A stretch of 64,000 nucleotides of DNA. Source: Liolophura sinensis (lineage: Eukaryota > Mollusca > Polyplacophora > Chitonida > Chitonidae). Location: assembly GCF_032854445.1 (NCBI RefSeq), contig NC_088299.1, forward strand, positions 1,959,001 to 2,023,000. Direction: 5' to 3'. Shown one piece after another: positions 1-11,784 of the stretch; within the stretch, counting starts at the first letter, position 1; each line of letters opens with the position of its first letter. The translations under genes and the position numbers were made by a program. The notes below the pieces were generated by a model. That model was not told the origin of the DNA and searched no databases. It was given only the letters and a program-made list of their open reading frames with translations.

Positions 1-3000
1 ATGGTACCTCTCTGGTTGTGAAGACTGTTCCTAAAAGTTTACTTTGAGTTGTTCCCCTTTAATATAGCTCTTCAGAAAATGACATCTTTCTGTGAGAGAC
101 AATGCAAGAAACTTTGCAATGTGAATTTGGATAGCGAATGCTTTTGTTTTTTTTGTCGTCTCAATATTCAATAAAATAGTTGATAAAAACTGGCACAGGT
201 AAAATTTTAGAGAAACCAGTAACAAAAATCAATATCTGTCACATTTGATGGGAAACCAAAAAAACATTTTGCTGCCTGAAATTGAGTGTATGTGTCCTCA
301 ATTGTAGTTTTAAAACTAGCCCGATTCTTACAAGTTTCGCATATGTAATAAATTCTCATTGGTCGTTGGTTTCCAGGCAACAACTGCTCTTTAAAATATT
401 GATCTGAATTTTGTTTACAGGTTTATTTTTTGTATGGTCTAATTAAGTTTGAAACCCAGCAGGATCCGTACATAAGATTTAAATATTAATTTCCTGGATT
501 CTGGTTTAGTGAACTTTGGGTAGATTATGTCTCATTTGCTGGTATCTCAAAAACCATTTAGAGAAGAATCTAAACAAGAATCATATCTCCGATAAATTTG
601 TAAAATCTTGCTAAACCTTTTCATATTTAGGATAAGACAGCACCTGTTTAACATGTATCCCCTACGGAAGACTACTACCATCTGCACTATCTGAACTGGC
701 ATTAAATATTTTGGGGATTTTTTTTTTATCCCAGTGAAAGTTCAGTGAAACTTGATCTTGACACTGCTTCAGCACTGAATGTCATAATACTTCTATATCA
801 TGCTCTATGACAGAGGTATTTTCTGGATACGCCATACACAAAAATACATTAATAAGGAATGAATCATGATATCCTAAAAGTGACGGACTGTATATATTTG
901 CTACCCTGGAAATTATTTCTCTTGCCATATGATGTGTTGATACTTAATTCTACCCTGCTGTTAGTTGCAGGCCGTGTGCAAATATATATGTTAAATGGAG
1001 GTGACCTTTCAAACAACAGTGAGTGTGTCACGCAACACATAATAATATTATTTCATGCCATTATTTCTACAAATAAAAGAATTTGAGTTTGTTTACATGT
1101 TAGTTATACATTTATAATTGATATTATGGTGAACTTTTGAAATTCCTTCAATGATAAATCTGTTATTTCGCACAGTTTATAGATGTCGCTTTTGTGTCTT
1201 ACATTTTTGACATTTTATACTCAGACTCCATGACGTTGAAAAAGAAACATTTGTTTCATGATGTTCCAATCTGAGCTCGGCAGTATGATGTCATAATACA
1301 TGTACAGTATACTTGTACATTCCTACGTCATGGCACAGTGAGACATGACCTTATATATACGTAGCCTTCAAAATTTCTAGGTCAACTGCATAGATCTCTG
1401 CGGAGGGACTGAAAGAGAATAGCAGCATGAAATATGCCATTTTTGCTTCATTTTCTTCCTTTTAGAGGTCGAATGGACTTTAAAGAACAAGACAGTACCT
1501 GGCTAAGACATATTTCAGTCGAAAGCAGAATAGTTAAGCTTTCTAAAAAGTATCATACTTTTATTATTTTAATGAGATTTCACTGAATAACATGTAGAAC
1601 AGAATGACAGTACTGCTGAAACGGCTGGTGTGAATTGAGGCAGCCATGTTGGGAATTTTATCCAATCAAACATGTTGCTATCAGACTACACTGCTTACTC
1701 TGTGACCTAGCCTTTACCCATTCAATCCATGAAGTGACATATGATAACACAGAACTGCTGAATAAAACATCATTTTGAGATCGTTTACTAAGATTTATTT
1801 ACGTATAGCCGAAGGGCCATTTGACATGATGTTGTGGGACAGGTCTGTATCATTTTCGGACGTAAAATCAGTTGATTTACAAGCCGTGCAATATTCAATT
1901 ACAGCATAACAAATTATGTCAGACACCAGCATATACCGTCTTGGCCCAAACAGCATTCATCTATCCAGTAGACCTTAGGCCTATTTAGACACGCTATTCA
2001 AGTTATGCAAATGCAGTTTTTGTCGTTCATGTTAGCGTTAAATCAGCATGCAGTTGCTAAATAACAAATATAGTCATATGGTCACTGACAAATTGTCAGT
2101 GGAAAATTCTCTTTTGCCAAAGTTTTATGGAAATGAGAAGATCGCATCTCATTGGACAGTTCTTAAAATTAATGAAATCTTAAGATCCAATTTTTTTTCT
2201 GAATTTTTTAGAACTGAGGAATTTAAATCTTTTTTTCTGTTTGCTTTTATAAAATATAGTAAAATGATTGAAACGCTATGTTTAAGCAGAGGAGCTTTTT
2301 CTGACGTCTAGGTCAGCAATGCTTTCATCTTAGAAGCCACCACAACAAAATTGAAACATAAAATCCGGCGAAAGTCAAATGCCTGGATCAGCCTTAGTGA
2401 TGCTTAGATTTATTTCCATTTGTGTCAAAACTGAGCATGAATCCAGTTCTACAACAATCCTATTGTAATTTTGTAATCATTTAATAGGGGTCAGAATTAC
2501 TGGTACCAGTGCAACCCCTCCTGAGGCTACTAACTGAACCAGGAATACCTATCCCGTGCATCTGCAGGCTACTCGTATACCGTATATACAATGTAGTAGG
2601 CCTACTGTTACAACAGTTCAAGCAGTGGAAGAAATTTCCTTCCAGTATGTCCAGTTTACAAGAAAGCTATTAGTCACTAGCCAAACATCTTGGCTGTGAT
2701 CATTTAATCTGGGGTTAGGCGTAGATCCCAGCCGAGGACTCTTCCAGGTTAAAATATTGGTATTTAAGAAACTCCATGCAAAATGAACCAATACATGATT
2801 TACCGGGCAAAACTCCAAGAGAGTATGTTCACCAAGACTTCCTCTGTTCCTCTACCAATTTTTTCCATATTTTGTAGCCTTTACGACCAGTAAATCCAAG
2901 ATAATTCACAGTTGTGGCTTACGCTCACACGCCATGTCGCCATTGTGACCTAATAAATGGTATTAGTCCTCCCCGTGCATGCGTTGACCTTTCATGACGT

Positions 3001-3094
3001 CACCATGTTTTGATCAGCTGGCAGTTTTGACAGACAGAAGGCCATGTGTTTGCAGAGACACGATTTTGCAATTGACTGAAGGATATGGAGCAGA
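1..3094. other. Non-coding stretch, no gene recognised
   Basis: AT-rich sequence with only short chance open frames on either strand. I see no conserved protein motif, RNA gene or full-length repeat. The last 150 bases, around 2940-3094, are less AT-rich and contain a CRE consensus, which would suit a promoter for the candidate exon that follows. Confidence 0.5.
2995..3002. promoter_or_regulatory. Full CRE consensus TGACGTCA
   Basis: The palindrome TGACGTCA is the binding site of CREB/ATF bZIP factors. It lies 93 bases upstream of the candidate start codon at 3095, a position typical of functional CREs. Binding itself is inferred. Confidence 0.4.
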
Positions 3095-3191
3095 ATGATG
3101 GACCCCACGGTTTGTGTGAACTGTTCTATTAAGTTTGCAGTGAAAAATGGGGCTTATCTTCGGCATCTGTTCCATTCAGTTTCACTGAAAG
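3095..3191 (+). CDS. Candidate first coding exon with a CxxC...HxxH motif
   Basis: Two adjacent ATGs open a short frame containing the pattern C-x2-C-x13-H-x2-H, which resembles a small zinc-binding finger. The frame ends at a good donor, AAAG|GTAAAG, in phase 1. It may be the first exon of the gene whose last exon is at 4652. A direct join to 4652 gives an immediate stop, so at least one further exon of length 1 modulo 3 would be needed between them, and I could not identify it. The link to the downstream exon is inference; the exon could also be spurious. Confidence 0.3.
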
Positions 3192-3750
3192 GTAAAGCGC
3201 TGCTGTGCATGTGCGCCTCGCTGACCCAGATTTTAAAAACATGGCAATGTGTGGAGACCCGCTAAATATGAGCCTATTTTAAACTTCCGCTAAAATTTAC
3301 AGGAGAACGGCAAATAGTGATTGTGGCAAAATGTGCGTAAGCGTTTCAACTTTCAGAATTGCCGAGGTACTCAGGACGAATGTAATGTGCATGCATCAGA
3401 ATTGAAGGAGGAGGTAGATCTTTGTAAGCATTATACTGGAATCAGACAGAGGTCTCGGGATAATTTATCACTTGGTCCTTCATCGCCGAAGTTCACAGCT
3501 TTAATCTGCCCAAGGCTATTGCTTGAACTATTATACAGGAAATGCCTTTGATGTTAAAGAGCTAGAGTAAACGTGACATCATCTTGCTGTCAGTAATGGA
3601 GATGCTCTGAAGCTGTGACAAGACGAAGTTTCACTAAACCTTTACTGCATTGAAAAAATCTTAAAAAATATTTAATGCCAGTTTAAGATACTTTGAATGG
3701 TAGTCTTTCAGTGTACATAAACGTTAGTCAAGTGCTGTCTTTCACTTTAA

Positions 3751-3922
3751 CACCTTCGTCTGGGTGTTGGTTGTGTTACCCGATATCGGTGACCCTTGTT
3801 TCGTACAAATCCTGAGAATGGGCAGCATGTTGTTTGAAATGCTCAGCATTTTTGGGATTTGACTTGGTAGGAAACAGGGTTCAGCGATATCGTGTTAAAC
3901 AACAAACACCAAGACGAAGGTG
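3751..3922. mobile_element. Short MITE with ~38-bp TIRs between TTAA sites
   Basis: The ends are inverted repeats, CACCTTCGTCTGGGTGTTGG on the left and the reverse complement CACCTTCGTCTTGGTGTTTG on the right. About 33 of 38 positions match, and both arms finish in CGATATCG. The element is flanked by TTAA on both sides (3747-3750 and 3923-3926), the hallmark target duplication of piggyBac-type transposons. It has no coding capacity, so it is a non-autonomous element of about 172 bp. The superfamily call is inferred from TTAA and the TIRs only. Confidence 0.65.
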
Positions 3923-4651
3923 TTAAACCCTGAAACAGACATTGTGTGATTTCCATGTGCAGCCCAGTACAAACCAAGTGCAAATGAAGGGGGATTTTGG
4001 ATTCAGGCTGTGGTCTCTGAAGGGTTTTGTTCTGGTGACTTTGTTACCCAAGTAAAAGCTACTAACAACATTTGACAACCAGTTCTTAACACATATATTC
4101 ATTTCTGGGATTGCCATGGCAACCAGATATATTGTTAATGACTATAGATAGGTATAAACTTTGTGTCCAGTTGTATTACATATTCAGTTTTATTTCCTTG
4201 GTGGATACATACATGTACATGTAAATGTAGAAGTGAGGATCTGTTGCTCATCACATTTATCAAGGTTTGAAGTTGCCATGGTTACCAGTTGCCAAGGAAA
4301 TTTTTCTGTCCATAGATAGTTGTAGGTATGACTTTGAGTCCCAAACCTTACAACTCCAACCATTATACATATGTTGTTTATGTTGTTTTAGTGGGGAAAT
4401 GGGAATTAGTTTCACCTTGACTGTTTACTTATAATATGGTGGCCAATTTTATGGGTGAAGGGAGCTAGAGTATGTTAAACCATTGACCTCTGGTGGGTTA
4501 TTGACGAACTCTATCACATGTGACATGTCATATAGGTGGAATGCAAGTGATTTTAAACTTAATGCTATAACACAGGAGAGCAACGATGACCACTTATTGT
4601 CATCAAGTAAGGTGACAACAGATAAATCAACAGTTGTTTTGTGTGTTCCAG

Positions 4652-5189
4652 AGATGGTGATTTCCTGAGTGGGGAGCAGGATTGTATAGAAGACTTTCCT
4701 CAGAACGTGGAAGAGCAGGAGTCAAAATTTGCTGATAGTTTTAACCCGTTGTATTCTCTCTCTGATGAGGAGATAGCGACGATGGATCGGGAGGTGGAGG
4801 AGCTGATGGAAGATGAAGACAGCTCTGATGATGAAGGTGAAGATGAAAATACAAAGAAGAATGAGGAAAGCCTGAGGAGAAAAGTTTTGGGCAGTTGCCT
4901 TCCACAGGAGTCCTCCAGCGAAGACAGTCTGAGTGCAGACTTCCCCAGAGGCTGGCAGGCCAAGAAAAAGCTGCAGAAAATTGGAAAATTGAGGTCTTGT
5001 GGGGTTGGAATGGGAGAGTTAGATACGGACAAGGAAGATGAGGGTGATGAACAGGATGACATAATGGATGTCAGTAGAAATGCAGGGGATGAGTCTGACG
5101 ATTCAGAGAATTCTGAGAAATCTTATGAGTCAGTAGGCTCTGTGGACGATGAAATTGCGTTAGCTGTAGAGAAGGAGTTTTTGTCATAA
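4652..5189 (+). CDS. Terminal exon of an unidentified acidic nuclear-type protein
   Basis: A pyrimidine-rich acceptor (TTTTGTGTGTTCCAG) precedes an open frame of about 178 residues ending in TAA at 5187-5189. The exon starts on the third base of a codon. The protein is dominated by Asp/Glu/Ser runs (SLSDEEIATMDREVEELMED, EDSSDDEGEDE, DEGDEQDD) around a more basic centre containing DFPRGWQAKKKLQKIGKL. Such runs are common in chromatin, nucleolar and transcription proteins, where they are CK2 phosphorylation targets. I do not recognise the family. A possible poly(A) signal (ATTAAA) lies near 5344. Coding status is supported by length, acceptor and composition; function is unknown. Confidence 0.6.
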
Positions 5190-8100
5190 GACATGTTTTT
5201 TGCTGGTCTTTTCTTCAGTGTGACATCATCGTGGTTCAGAACTCGGATCCATGATCATGTTGTTGGCAGTGTAATGATGTATGCCTTGTCATATCTGTTA
5301 ATATATCCTGTGAGTCCCAATAGCAGAATTTTTCTCAAATCAGATTAAAAAATATCTTCATTCCTAATTACAGGTTAATATTAAGTCTAAGAATAATGTG
5401 ACTAATGTTGCTAACTTAAGGCTGACCATGCCATGAACACTATTACAAATGGCTCCAAGGCAACTGAAGCCCGCAGTACGTCATTGTATTCTGCGATCAC
5501 TCGATGTACATCATCCAGCAACTTACAGGTGCACATAAAAGTGCGACTTGTCAATACAGTCGGAATGTTACAACAAGGTGCATTACTTATCACCAGCAAT
5601 GAACATGCTTTAAAGCTTCAATTTGACTCTAAGTATGCTCCTCTACTTCATACCAAGTAGTTTTATATGTCTGTTGTTACTGGCTTTAAATATTTCTTTC
5701 TCTGCCTCATTCCATCAGACAATAACTCAAACACCATGACCGATAGCCGTCAACGTTAGTAAGTGGTTTGGATTGGTTTGCAGTGATGGGCATAAAATAG
5801 TTTGGCCCTCTTTGTTTTCCCCCTAAACTTAATCTGGATAATAACTCTTGAATGCTACAATCGATGGCCTTCAGTCTTGGTAAGGGATTTGATGCCATTG
5901 ACAGGAAGGCAGAGATTTATTTTTGGTGATGTGTGCACATGGTCATTGTTGATATAATAATATGGCAATTAAGTGACATTTCAGGAATATGGTTTCCAGT
6001 GCTCTTGCTGTCCATCATTCACACATGTTTTGATAACGATGATGCCTTGTGGTGGGATAATTGTACATAGGTTAAAAAGTATATGACTGACAACTTATTT
6101 CTCCATCATGTTACATGTAAATGACGACATCTTGTTGATGCAACAATGGGCCGAGGTGGTTAGCAAGCGGCGAGATGACCCAGTGCGGTCGCTGTGAGTT
6201 CAGGTTGAGTTCATCCTGGCTTCGTCTCCAGCCATATGTGAGAAGGTCTGGCAGCAACCTGTGGATGATCATGAGTTTCTCCTGGTTTCTGCCCGGTTTC
6301 CTCCCACCATAATGCTGACCGTCATCGTATAAGGGAAATATTCTTGAGTAAGGCTTAAACACCAGTATTGCAACAAAAGCTTTGTTGAAATATTGAAATG
6401 TCTTTTCAGTTTATTAGGTGGCTTGTACAAAGTACAGGTGTAGCTAAAGTCATACCTTGGCAGACTAATAACAGAGAAGGCAATACTTAAGTAAAGTATA
6501 GGGTGGTGTCTTAAAAAGCATTGCATGTATTGAGCTCAGGTTTTGCACACATGTAGAGCTCAACAACATTAAGGCGATTCTCACTGTGTCCATATTAATT
6601 ACCATAAGTTACAAAATTTGTGACTTACAGTATCATGTATTGGAATCAGTGTTAATTAAGGTAAGTGTTGTGCATCATTTGTGTGCACAGTAGTTACTGT
6701 AAATTAACAAATTCAAGACTTCTGTACTTTGTTTTCAGCTGAAGGTTTTCATTCGTGTATCTTCTACACGCAAGCCCTTTTGTAGCCTTGCTATCAGATA
6801 TGAGGTTGTATGATTTTGCTCATTTTTACGAATGTCCAAATTTTACAATAATACAGACGGACTGTATGGTGATTTGCTTTTGCTAACCTGGGAATACACA
6901 CAGTTTTTATGTACATGTTGATTGTGCTGATAGGGGAATAAATCTGATTTGTTGAATTTCATGTGTAAAAATCTTAACCCAAAAGATTATTATAAGCTTG
7001 ATTAAATTTCCTTGAAGACAATGTTTGTAATTGTGGTACGTCATGATTCTGCCAAGTATAGAAATTTCTCTCCACACAAGGCTGATTTCTAACATATTTC
7101 TTAGAAAAAAAAATCAGTATTTTATATAAAATGGTAAATGGCCATACCCCGATAGTATCATTAGGTACAACATGCAGGACACGCATGTAGTCGTTGTTGG
7201 CCTAGTCTGAGTGTTCAGTTCGTTGCGTTGACGTAATCCTGAACACACCTTGAAGTGACGGACTGAAAACAACAGACTGATCCTCAAACATTTCTCATGT
7301 AGTGGGAAACCTGGAAAGCAAATATTGCCACCATTTATACCATTACCAAAACCTGACTGGAGTGCGTTAGTAATTTACTGTAGGAAGATTGACGCAAACC
7401 AGAAAAATGTCTTCACTGAAGTGCACGCAAATATATCTGCGTGTTGTCAACGTTTCGTTTGGAAACTTTAAAATTCATATTTTTGTCGTTGTTAGGGGCG
7501 CGTTTTGATATATATGTAGTACCGGCACAGCAAGTTAATGGAGTCTGTGGAGAATAGAGAACTCTTGTAAAGATAAAAGATGTGTGATGAATATATAGCT
7601 CTGCTTGTATTTAATGAATGTTACATGTGTGTCATGTCAACAAGGACGTCATTGCTGTCAGATGGAATTCACTTAGATTTACCAGATCTTGGAGACGAGC
7701 AGGCTGCTGAGGAATAACGGTAAGGCGCGTATTTGTGCAGATCTGTACATTCGCAGGAGACACAAGGTAAGTACCAGAGATACCAGGCAACAGAACTCCA
7801 AGAAAATTTATTAGAAGGATGTATAGCTCTAACGGAGTGTTAGAAAAGGTAGATCTATGTGGAGCTATGATAGAGACCGTAAGCTTGGCCAAAGTTGACT
7901 ATTTAGTCAAAAGCAGTTATCAATTATTAGGACGGAGTCACGTAGGTACCTGGGACAGTAGGTACTTAATCTGCTTAAGCACAGAGATTTTTATCTAGTC
8001 TCTGTAGTTCGTTTTGCTACAGTGAATCTTGAACTACGGCAGAGTTGAAATTTTTAAGACGAGATGCCATATTGAATGGCCCGCCCTGTAAAAAGGGAGA

Positions 8101-8286
8101 TAACTCTGAACAAGCCCTCTCGTATAACTGGGTATTATTCAGGCCTTGTTGTGTTTCGGTGTATTCAAATATATTACCACGTTTGCATTTTCTCTTCACA
8201 AATTCATCCCATGCAAGATAAATGGATCAAGTCCTGTTTAATAAAATCCATTATTTTGTGGCTTTATTAAGTCCTCCCCGCCAACT
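5190..8286. other. Intergenic region with one SINE
   Basis: Apart from the SINE at 6143-6365 I see no gene. Open frames here are short and lack splice context or conserved motifs. The sequence AAAGGGAGATAACTCTG near 8093 recurs in part near 12108 and, inverted, near 57711; it looks like a dispersed short motif. Confidence 0.45.
6143..6365 (+). mobile_element. tRNA-headed SINE, diverged copy
   Basis: This is a forward copy of the window's main SINE family. The family consensus as seen here has a tRNA-like head with A box (TGGCTCAGTTGG) and B box (GAGTTCAAGTCC), a conserved body (CTGGCAGCAACCTG, then CCCACCATAATGCTGGCCGC), and a tail ending TTCTTGAGTACGGCGTAAAA, CACCAATCAAATAAATAAA. This copy keeps all three parts but has many substitutions and a damaged A box. 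Confidence 0.8.
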
Positions 8287-8359
8287 GCCTCCATAGCTCA
8301 GTGGTTAGAGCACTGGTCTTGTAAACCAGGGGTCGGGAGTTCGATCCTCCCTGGGGGCT
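8287..8359 (+). tRNA. tRNA-Thr, anticodon UGU
   Basis: This is a complete cloverleaf of 73 nucleotides. The acceptor stem GCCTCCA/TGGGGGC has one U-G pair, the D arm is GCTC-AGTGGTTA-GAGC, the anticodon stem is CTGGT/ACCAG with loop CTTGTAA (anticodon TGT at 8320-8322), and the T arm is GGGAG-TTCGATC-CTCCC. The discriminator is T and CCA is not encoded, as expected in eukaryotes. A run of T residues beginning about 20 bases downstream fits RNA polymerase III termination. There is no intron. It is unrelated in sequence to the SINE heads, so it is a genuine tRNA gene rather than a repeat. Confidence 0.95.
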
Positions 8360-9568
8360 GGTAGGCTTTCCCTGCTAGATTTTTTTTTTTGTTTTCTCTA
8401 ACACAGCACTACATAAGCATATCAAACAAGAAATTATGACAATTTAAACCAATGGAAACTATTCCAAAATGATTAATATTTTCTGTCATGCTGTAACAAT
8501 CTAATCTGATCACCATACTGATCCTTCTGCACCTATTCCTTGGTTATATAGGCCTACCAATAGTTTCTAGACATCATTACTAACAGAGGTATACCAAATA
8601 AATACTGAATAACTGTTTTATTATTACTAAAGTAAATTTTAAAATATTCATTAATAACATTTGCTGGGCTGCCATAAATTTATTTTAAACTATAATGGTC
8701 TTTTTCCACAGAGTCCACTTACAGTATACTATATCTGAATGGCACTGCTACACTTGATATTCAATAAAATACATTAAATAACTTAAAAGTTGTGCCCTTG
8801 GCTAAAAGATGCATACTTATTGAACTGTGATATTTCTAATGATCTTGGAATGGCATTAAGAAATTAGTTTCGAAGGTATAAGGAAATCCTACTGGAAATA
8901 TGTAAGCTTAAGCACTAGAAGTAATATTTTATAGCATTTATTTGCCCTTAAAAATGAACTTGTTGGGGGCAAAACTTTAGGTCATTTACCATAATTAACT
9001 TTGTAAAGAATTCATGCTTTCTGATTATGCAACACTTCACAGCATAATAGTGCTGACATTTAACCATCTTGACCTTAGCTGCCAAGTAACTCTTCAGTTT
9101 GTGAGACAGAAACAGTGTTAACCAATCCTAAAGGCATGCAGGCTGAATCTCCAGCTCTTATGAAACTCAAATTTATTTTGGTTCATTTGAATCGATGTGA
9201 AGTGAAGATTAATCCCAAATATACTGCATTACAAAATAATAGACCAATGTTACAAATCCTGAGAAAGCAGAGCACGTCGTGTTCTGTATCTCATTTTCAC
9301 TGAACCATTTTCAAAAAGATGTATAGTATGTGACTGTTTCTTCATTCCCGACTTGCTTCTCAACAAATCAAAATATTGAAACTATGTACATATGCGTGTT
9401 TTAGGACATGTTTTGTTTTACGACATTCTCAGCCTAATTCCTCAAGCTTTTAGCTTATGAAAGAGCAATTTTCAGTGTAATTCATGCACATTTGTGAACT
9501 GTTTTTAGTTACAGTACAATTTTATCAGTCCACACATAATACTATTTTCATAAGTTGCCTGATTTATG
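8360..9568. other. Intergenic, nothing recognised
   Basis: AT-rich sequence after the tRNA terminator. No conserved open frame, RNA gene or clear repeat was seen. Confidence 0.4.
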
Positions 9569-9784
9569 TAATTTATTTGATTGGTGTTTTATGCCATACT
9601 CAAGAATATTTCACCAATACCACAGCAGCCAGCATTATGGTGGGAGGAAACTGGGCAAAGCCCAGGGGAAACCTATGACCATCCACAGGTTGCTGCCAGA
9701 CCTTCCCACTCACGGCCGGAGAGGAAGCCAGCACGAGCTGGACTTGAACTCACAGTGACTGCATTGGTGAGAGGCTTCTGGGTA
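9569..9784 (-). mobile_element. SINE copy, 5' truncated
   Basis: The inverted tail (TTATTTGATTGGTGTTTTAT) is followed by the family body and the B-box half of the head. The match stops after GAGAGGCTTCTGGGTATTGC, so the A-box end is missing. Confidence 0.85.
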
Positions 9785-10440
9785 TTGCTTGAAACAACAC
9801 CTTATAACTATGCAAAAAGGTTAAAGAATTACAGTAACAAGTTGTCAGTGGTGTGATGAAGACGAGTCCTTGAAAGTGTGTACATACAGTCCTACTGTGT
9901 ATTCCTGTGGCAATGTACTGCTGCAACCAATGGCTCAAGGGCTGAAATATCGAAACAAATATACTTTGCTTGTCATTACTTCGATCTGTGAGTTTGGCCT
10001 AATATCTTTTGATACAATATTTGCCCTATAAGTCGGCTAAAAAGCAAAGCAAAAAAAAAAAAAAAAAAACACAGGAAAACAGGTCATAAAGTATTTCTTT
10101 TGAAGCTGAACTGTCAAACATCTATTAACATAAGGTGTCTTCGGATTCATGGATAATCTCTAAGTACATTTACTTGAAAACCAATGTGTCAGACTGTCAA
10201 ACAGGAAAAAGCTCAATAAAAATCATTCGTAAGCATACAAAGATACAGTTATCAATGGTGTCGTTTCTGTACAAACCACATGTTGTACATTTTAATTAAC
10301 ATCTCGTGAATATGTGAAATCCATCGACGTTTCTACTAACACAACATGGCTATTTCACAACATGTGCCACACTGCCACACAAATCTACACCACAATACAA
10401 GAGTCAGTCAACTGTTACAAAGGACATTAACCCTAAGACA

Positions 10441-10683
10441 TCACACTGCTGAGCTTTCTTCCGAGATCTGTGTTTTTCTATTTTCATCAATAAATTCTGT
10501 GCCGCGACATCTTCTGCCAGTGACTGGATCAACCACAGCACCAAGTTTAAACACTATCTCTTTCAGTTCAAATCTTGTTCTGGGAGACACTCGCTCATCA
10601 AGTTCTTCAATCAGCACAAAGTCACCGATGTTACATTTAACATCTTTCTCAAGAGCCCAATAATCTTTTCTTTTGTTGAAATA
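10441..10683 (-). CDS. mrps17: Mitochondrial ribosomal protein S17, C-terminal exon
   Basis: This exon encodes the last 80 residues of a small-subunit mitoribosomal protein of the bacterial uS17 family, which binds rRNA. It opens with YFNKRKDYWAL, continues with CNIGDFVLIEEL, then ELKEIVFKLGAVVDPVTGRR and CRGTEF. These match the order and wording of animal MRPS17 (human has YFNKRK, VGDIVL, ELAEIVFKVG, DPVTGKPC). The acceptor is TTTCACATTGCAG|TAT in phase 0; the stop is TGA at 10441-10443. The N-terminal half must lie on one or more exons at higher coordinates, which I could not place with confidence. A minus-strand frame at about 11764-11840 ending CAG|GTTAGT in phase 0 is a possible neighbour but lies inside a foldback repeat. 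The acceptor region is tandemly duplicated (see 10661-10764). Confidence 0.9.
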   Translation of the reverse strand, partial: YFNKRKDYWALEKDVKCNIGDFVLIEELDERVSPRTRFELKEIVFKLGAVVDPVTGRRCRGTEFIDENRKTQISEESSAV

Positions 10684-10764
10684 CTGCAATGTGAAAAAAA
10701 AAAACAATATCATAATCTTTTCTTTTGTTGAAAGACTGCAATGTAAACAAAAACAACATCAAGC
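10661..10764. repeat. 52-bp tandem duplication of the mrps17 3' splice site
   Basis: Two adjacent copies begin TAATCTTTTCTTTTGTTGAA at 10661 and 10713. On the minus strand each contains about 23 bases of exon start, the AG and its polypyrimidine tract. The copies differ at a few positions (TATTTC versus TCTTTC at the exon start). Use of the upstream AG would lengthen the exon by 52 bases and shift the frame, so the downstream copy must be the productive acceptor. Confidence 0.85.
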
Positions 10765-10796
10765 TAACTGTTAACCAGGACATTCTGAGAATTTAT

Positions 10797-11044
10797 TTAT
10801 TTGATTGGTGTTTTATGCCGTACTCAAGAATATTTCACTTATATGATGGCGGCCAGCATTATGGTGGGAGGAAACTGGGTACAGCCCGGGGGAAACCCAC
10901 GACCATCCACAGGTTGCTGCCAGACCTTCCCACTTACGAGCCGAGAGGAAGCCAGCATGAGCTGGACTTGAACCCACAGCGACCACATTGGTGACAGGCT
11001 CCTGAGCTAGCGAGCTAACCAACTGAGCCACAGAGGCCCCTTTT
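10797..11044 (-). mobile_element. Full-length SINE with 11-bp TSD
   Basis: The copy is complete from tail to the terminal tRNA-like end (CTGAGCCACAGAGGCCCC, inverted). It is flanked by the target-site duplication TGAGAATTTAT at 10786-10796 and 11045-11055, so the ends are exact. The direct repeat shows insertion by target-primed reverse transcription. Confidence 0.93.
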
Positions 11045-11363
11045 TGAGAATTTATACCCAAGCTGAATATACAAAGCTTGAAGTGCATACATGGATCATG
11101 TAGGTTTTGAAACTTAATATGAAAGGCCACAAATTAAATCTGCACACAAAATTTTACCAAATTAATCAATACCAGATTAATCCAAGCGTTTACAGAATTT
11201 GCATGGAAAGCAATGACCAATCACAATCAAGGAAATCATTACATATGTATGCCCAAATTAAACACTGATCAATCTGGTTTTCAAACTTCATAGATCTGAT
11301 GTCACACAGAATGTTATGCACCTGTACATAGTGACACACATAAATGCATAACTTCAGCCTAAT

Positions 11364-11617
11364 GTTTATTTGGTGTTTTACTCCGTACTCAAAAATATTT
11401 CACTTATACGACGGTCGCCAATATTGTGTTGAGAGGAAGCCGGGCACAGCCCGGGGGAACCCATAATCATCAACAGTTTGTTGACAGACCTTCCCACGTA
11501 TGGCCAGAGAGGAAGCCAGCATGAGCTGGACTTGAGCTCACAGTGACCCCACTGGCGAGAGGCTCCTGGGTCATTACGCTGCGCTAACATGCTAACCAAC
11601 TGAGCCACGAAGATCCC
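11364..11617 (-). mobile_element. SINE with TSD, diverged
   Basis: Near full-length inverted copy between TTCAGCCTAAT (11353-11363) and TTCAGCCAAAT (11618-11628). The tail is shortened and the head has substitutions, so it is older than the neighbouring copy at 10797. Confidence 0.88.
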
Positions 11618-11784
11618 TTCAGCCAAATATAAAATACACAACTGCACATGCTTCATGTAAATATGACATGTAAATGCATATCAGCTCAATATACAAAGAA
11701 AGTGCTTTTTGAGATACTGCTTAGCTTTCAAATCAACTGCTCTTAATCGTTACATTTACTAACCTGGAATTCAGTCCTTTTGCT

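Noticed and set aside
4700-5062. Minus-strand open frame of 120 codons
   Set aside because: It is the shadow of the acidic exon: Ser-rich because it is the complement of GAT/GAA/TCT codons.
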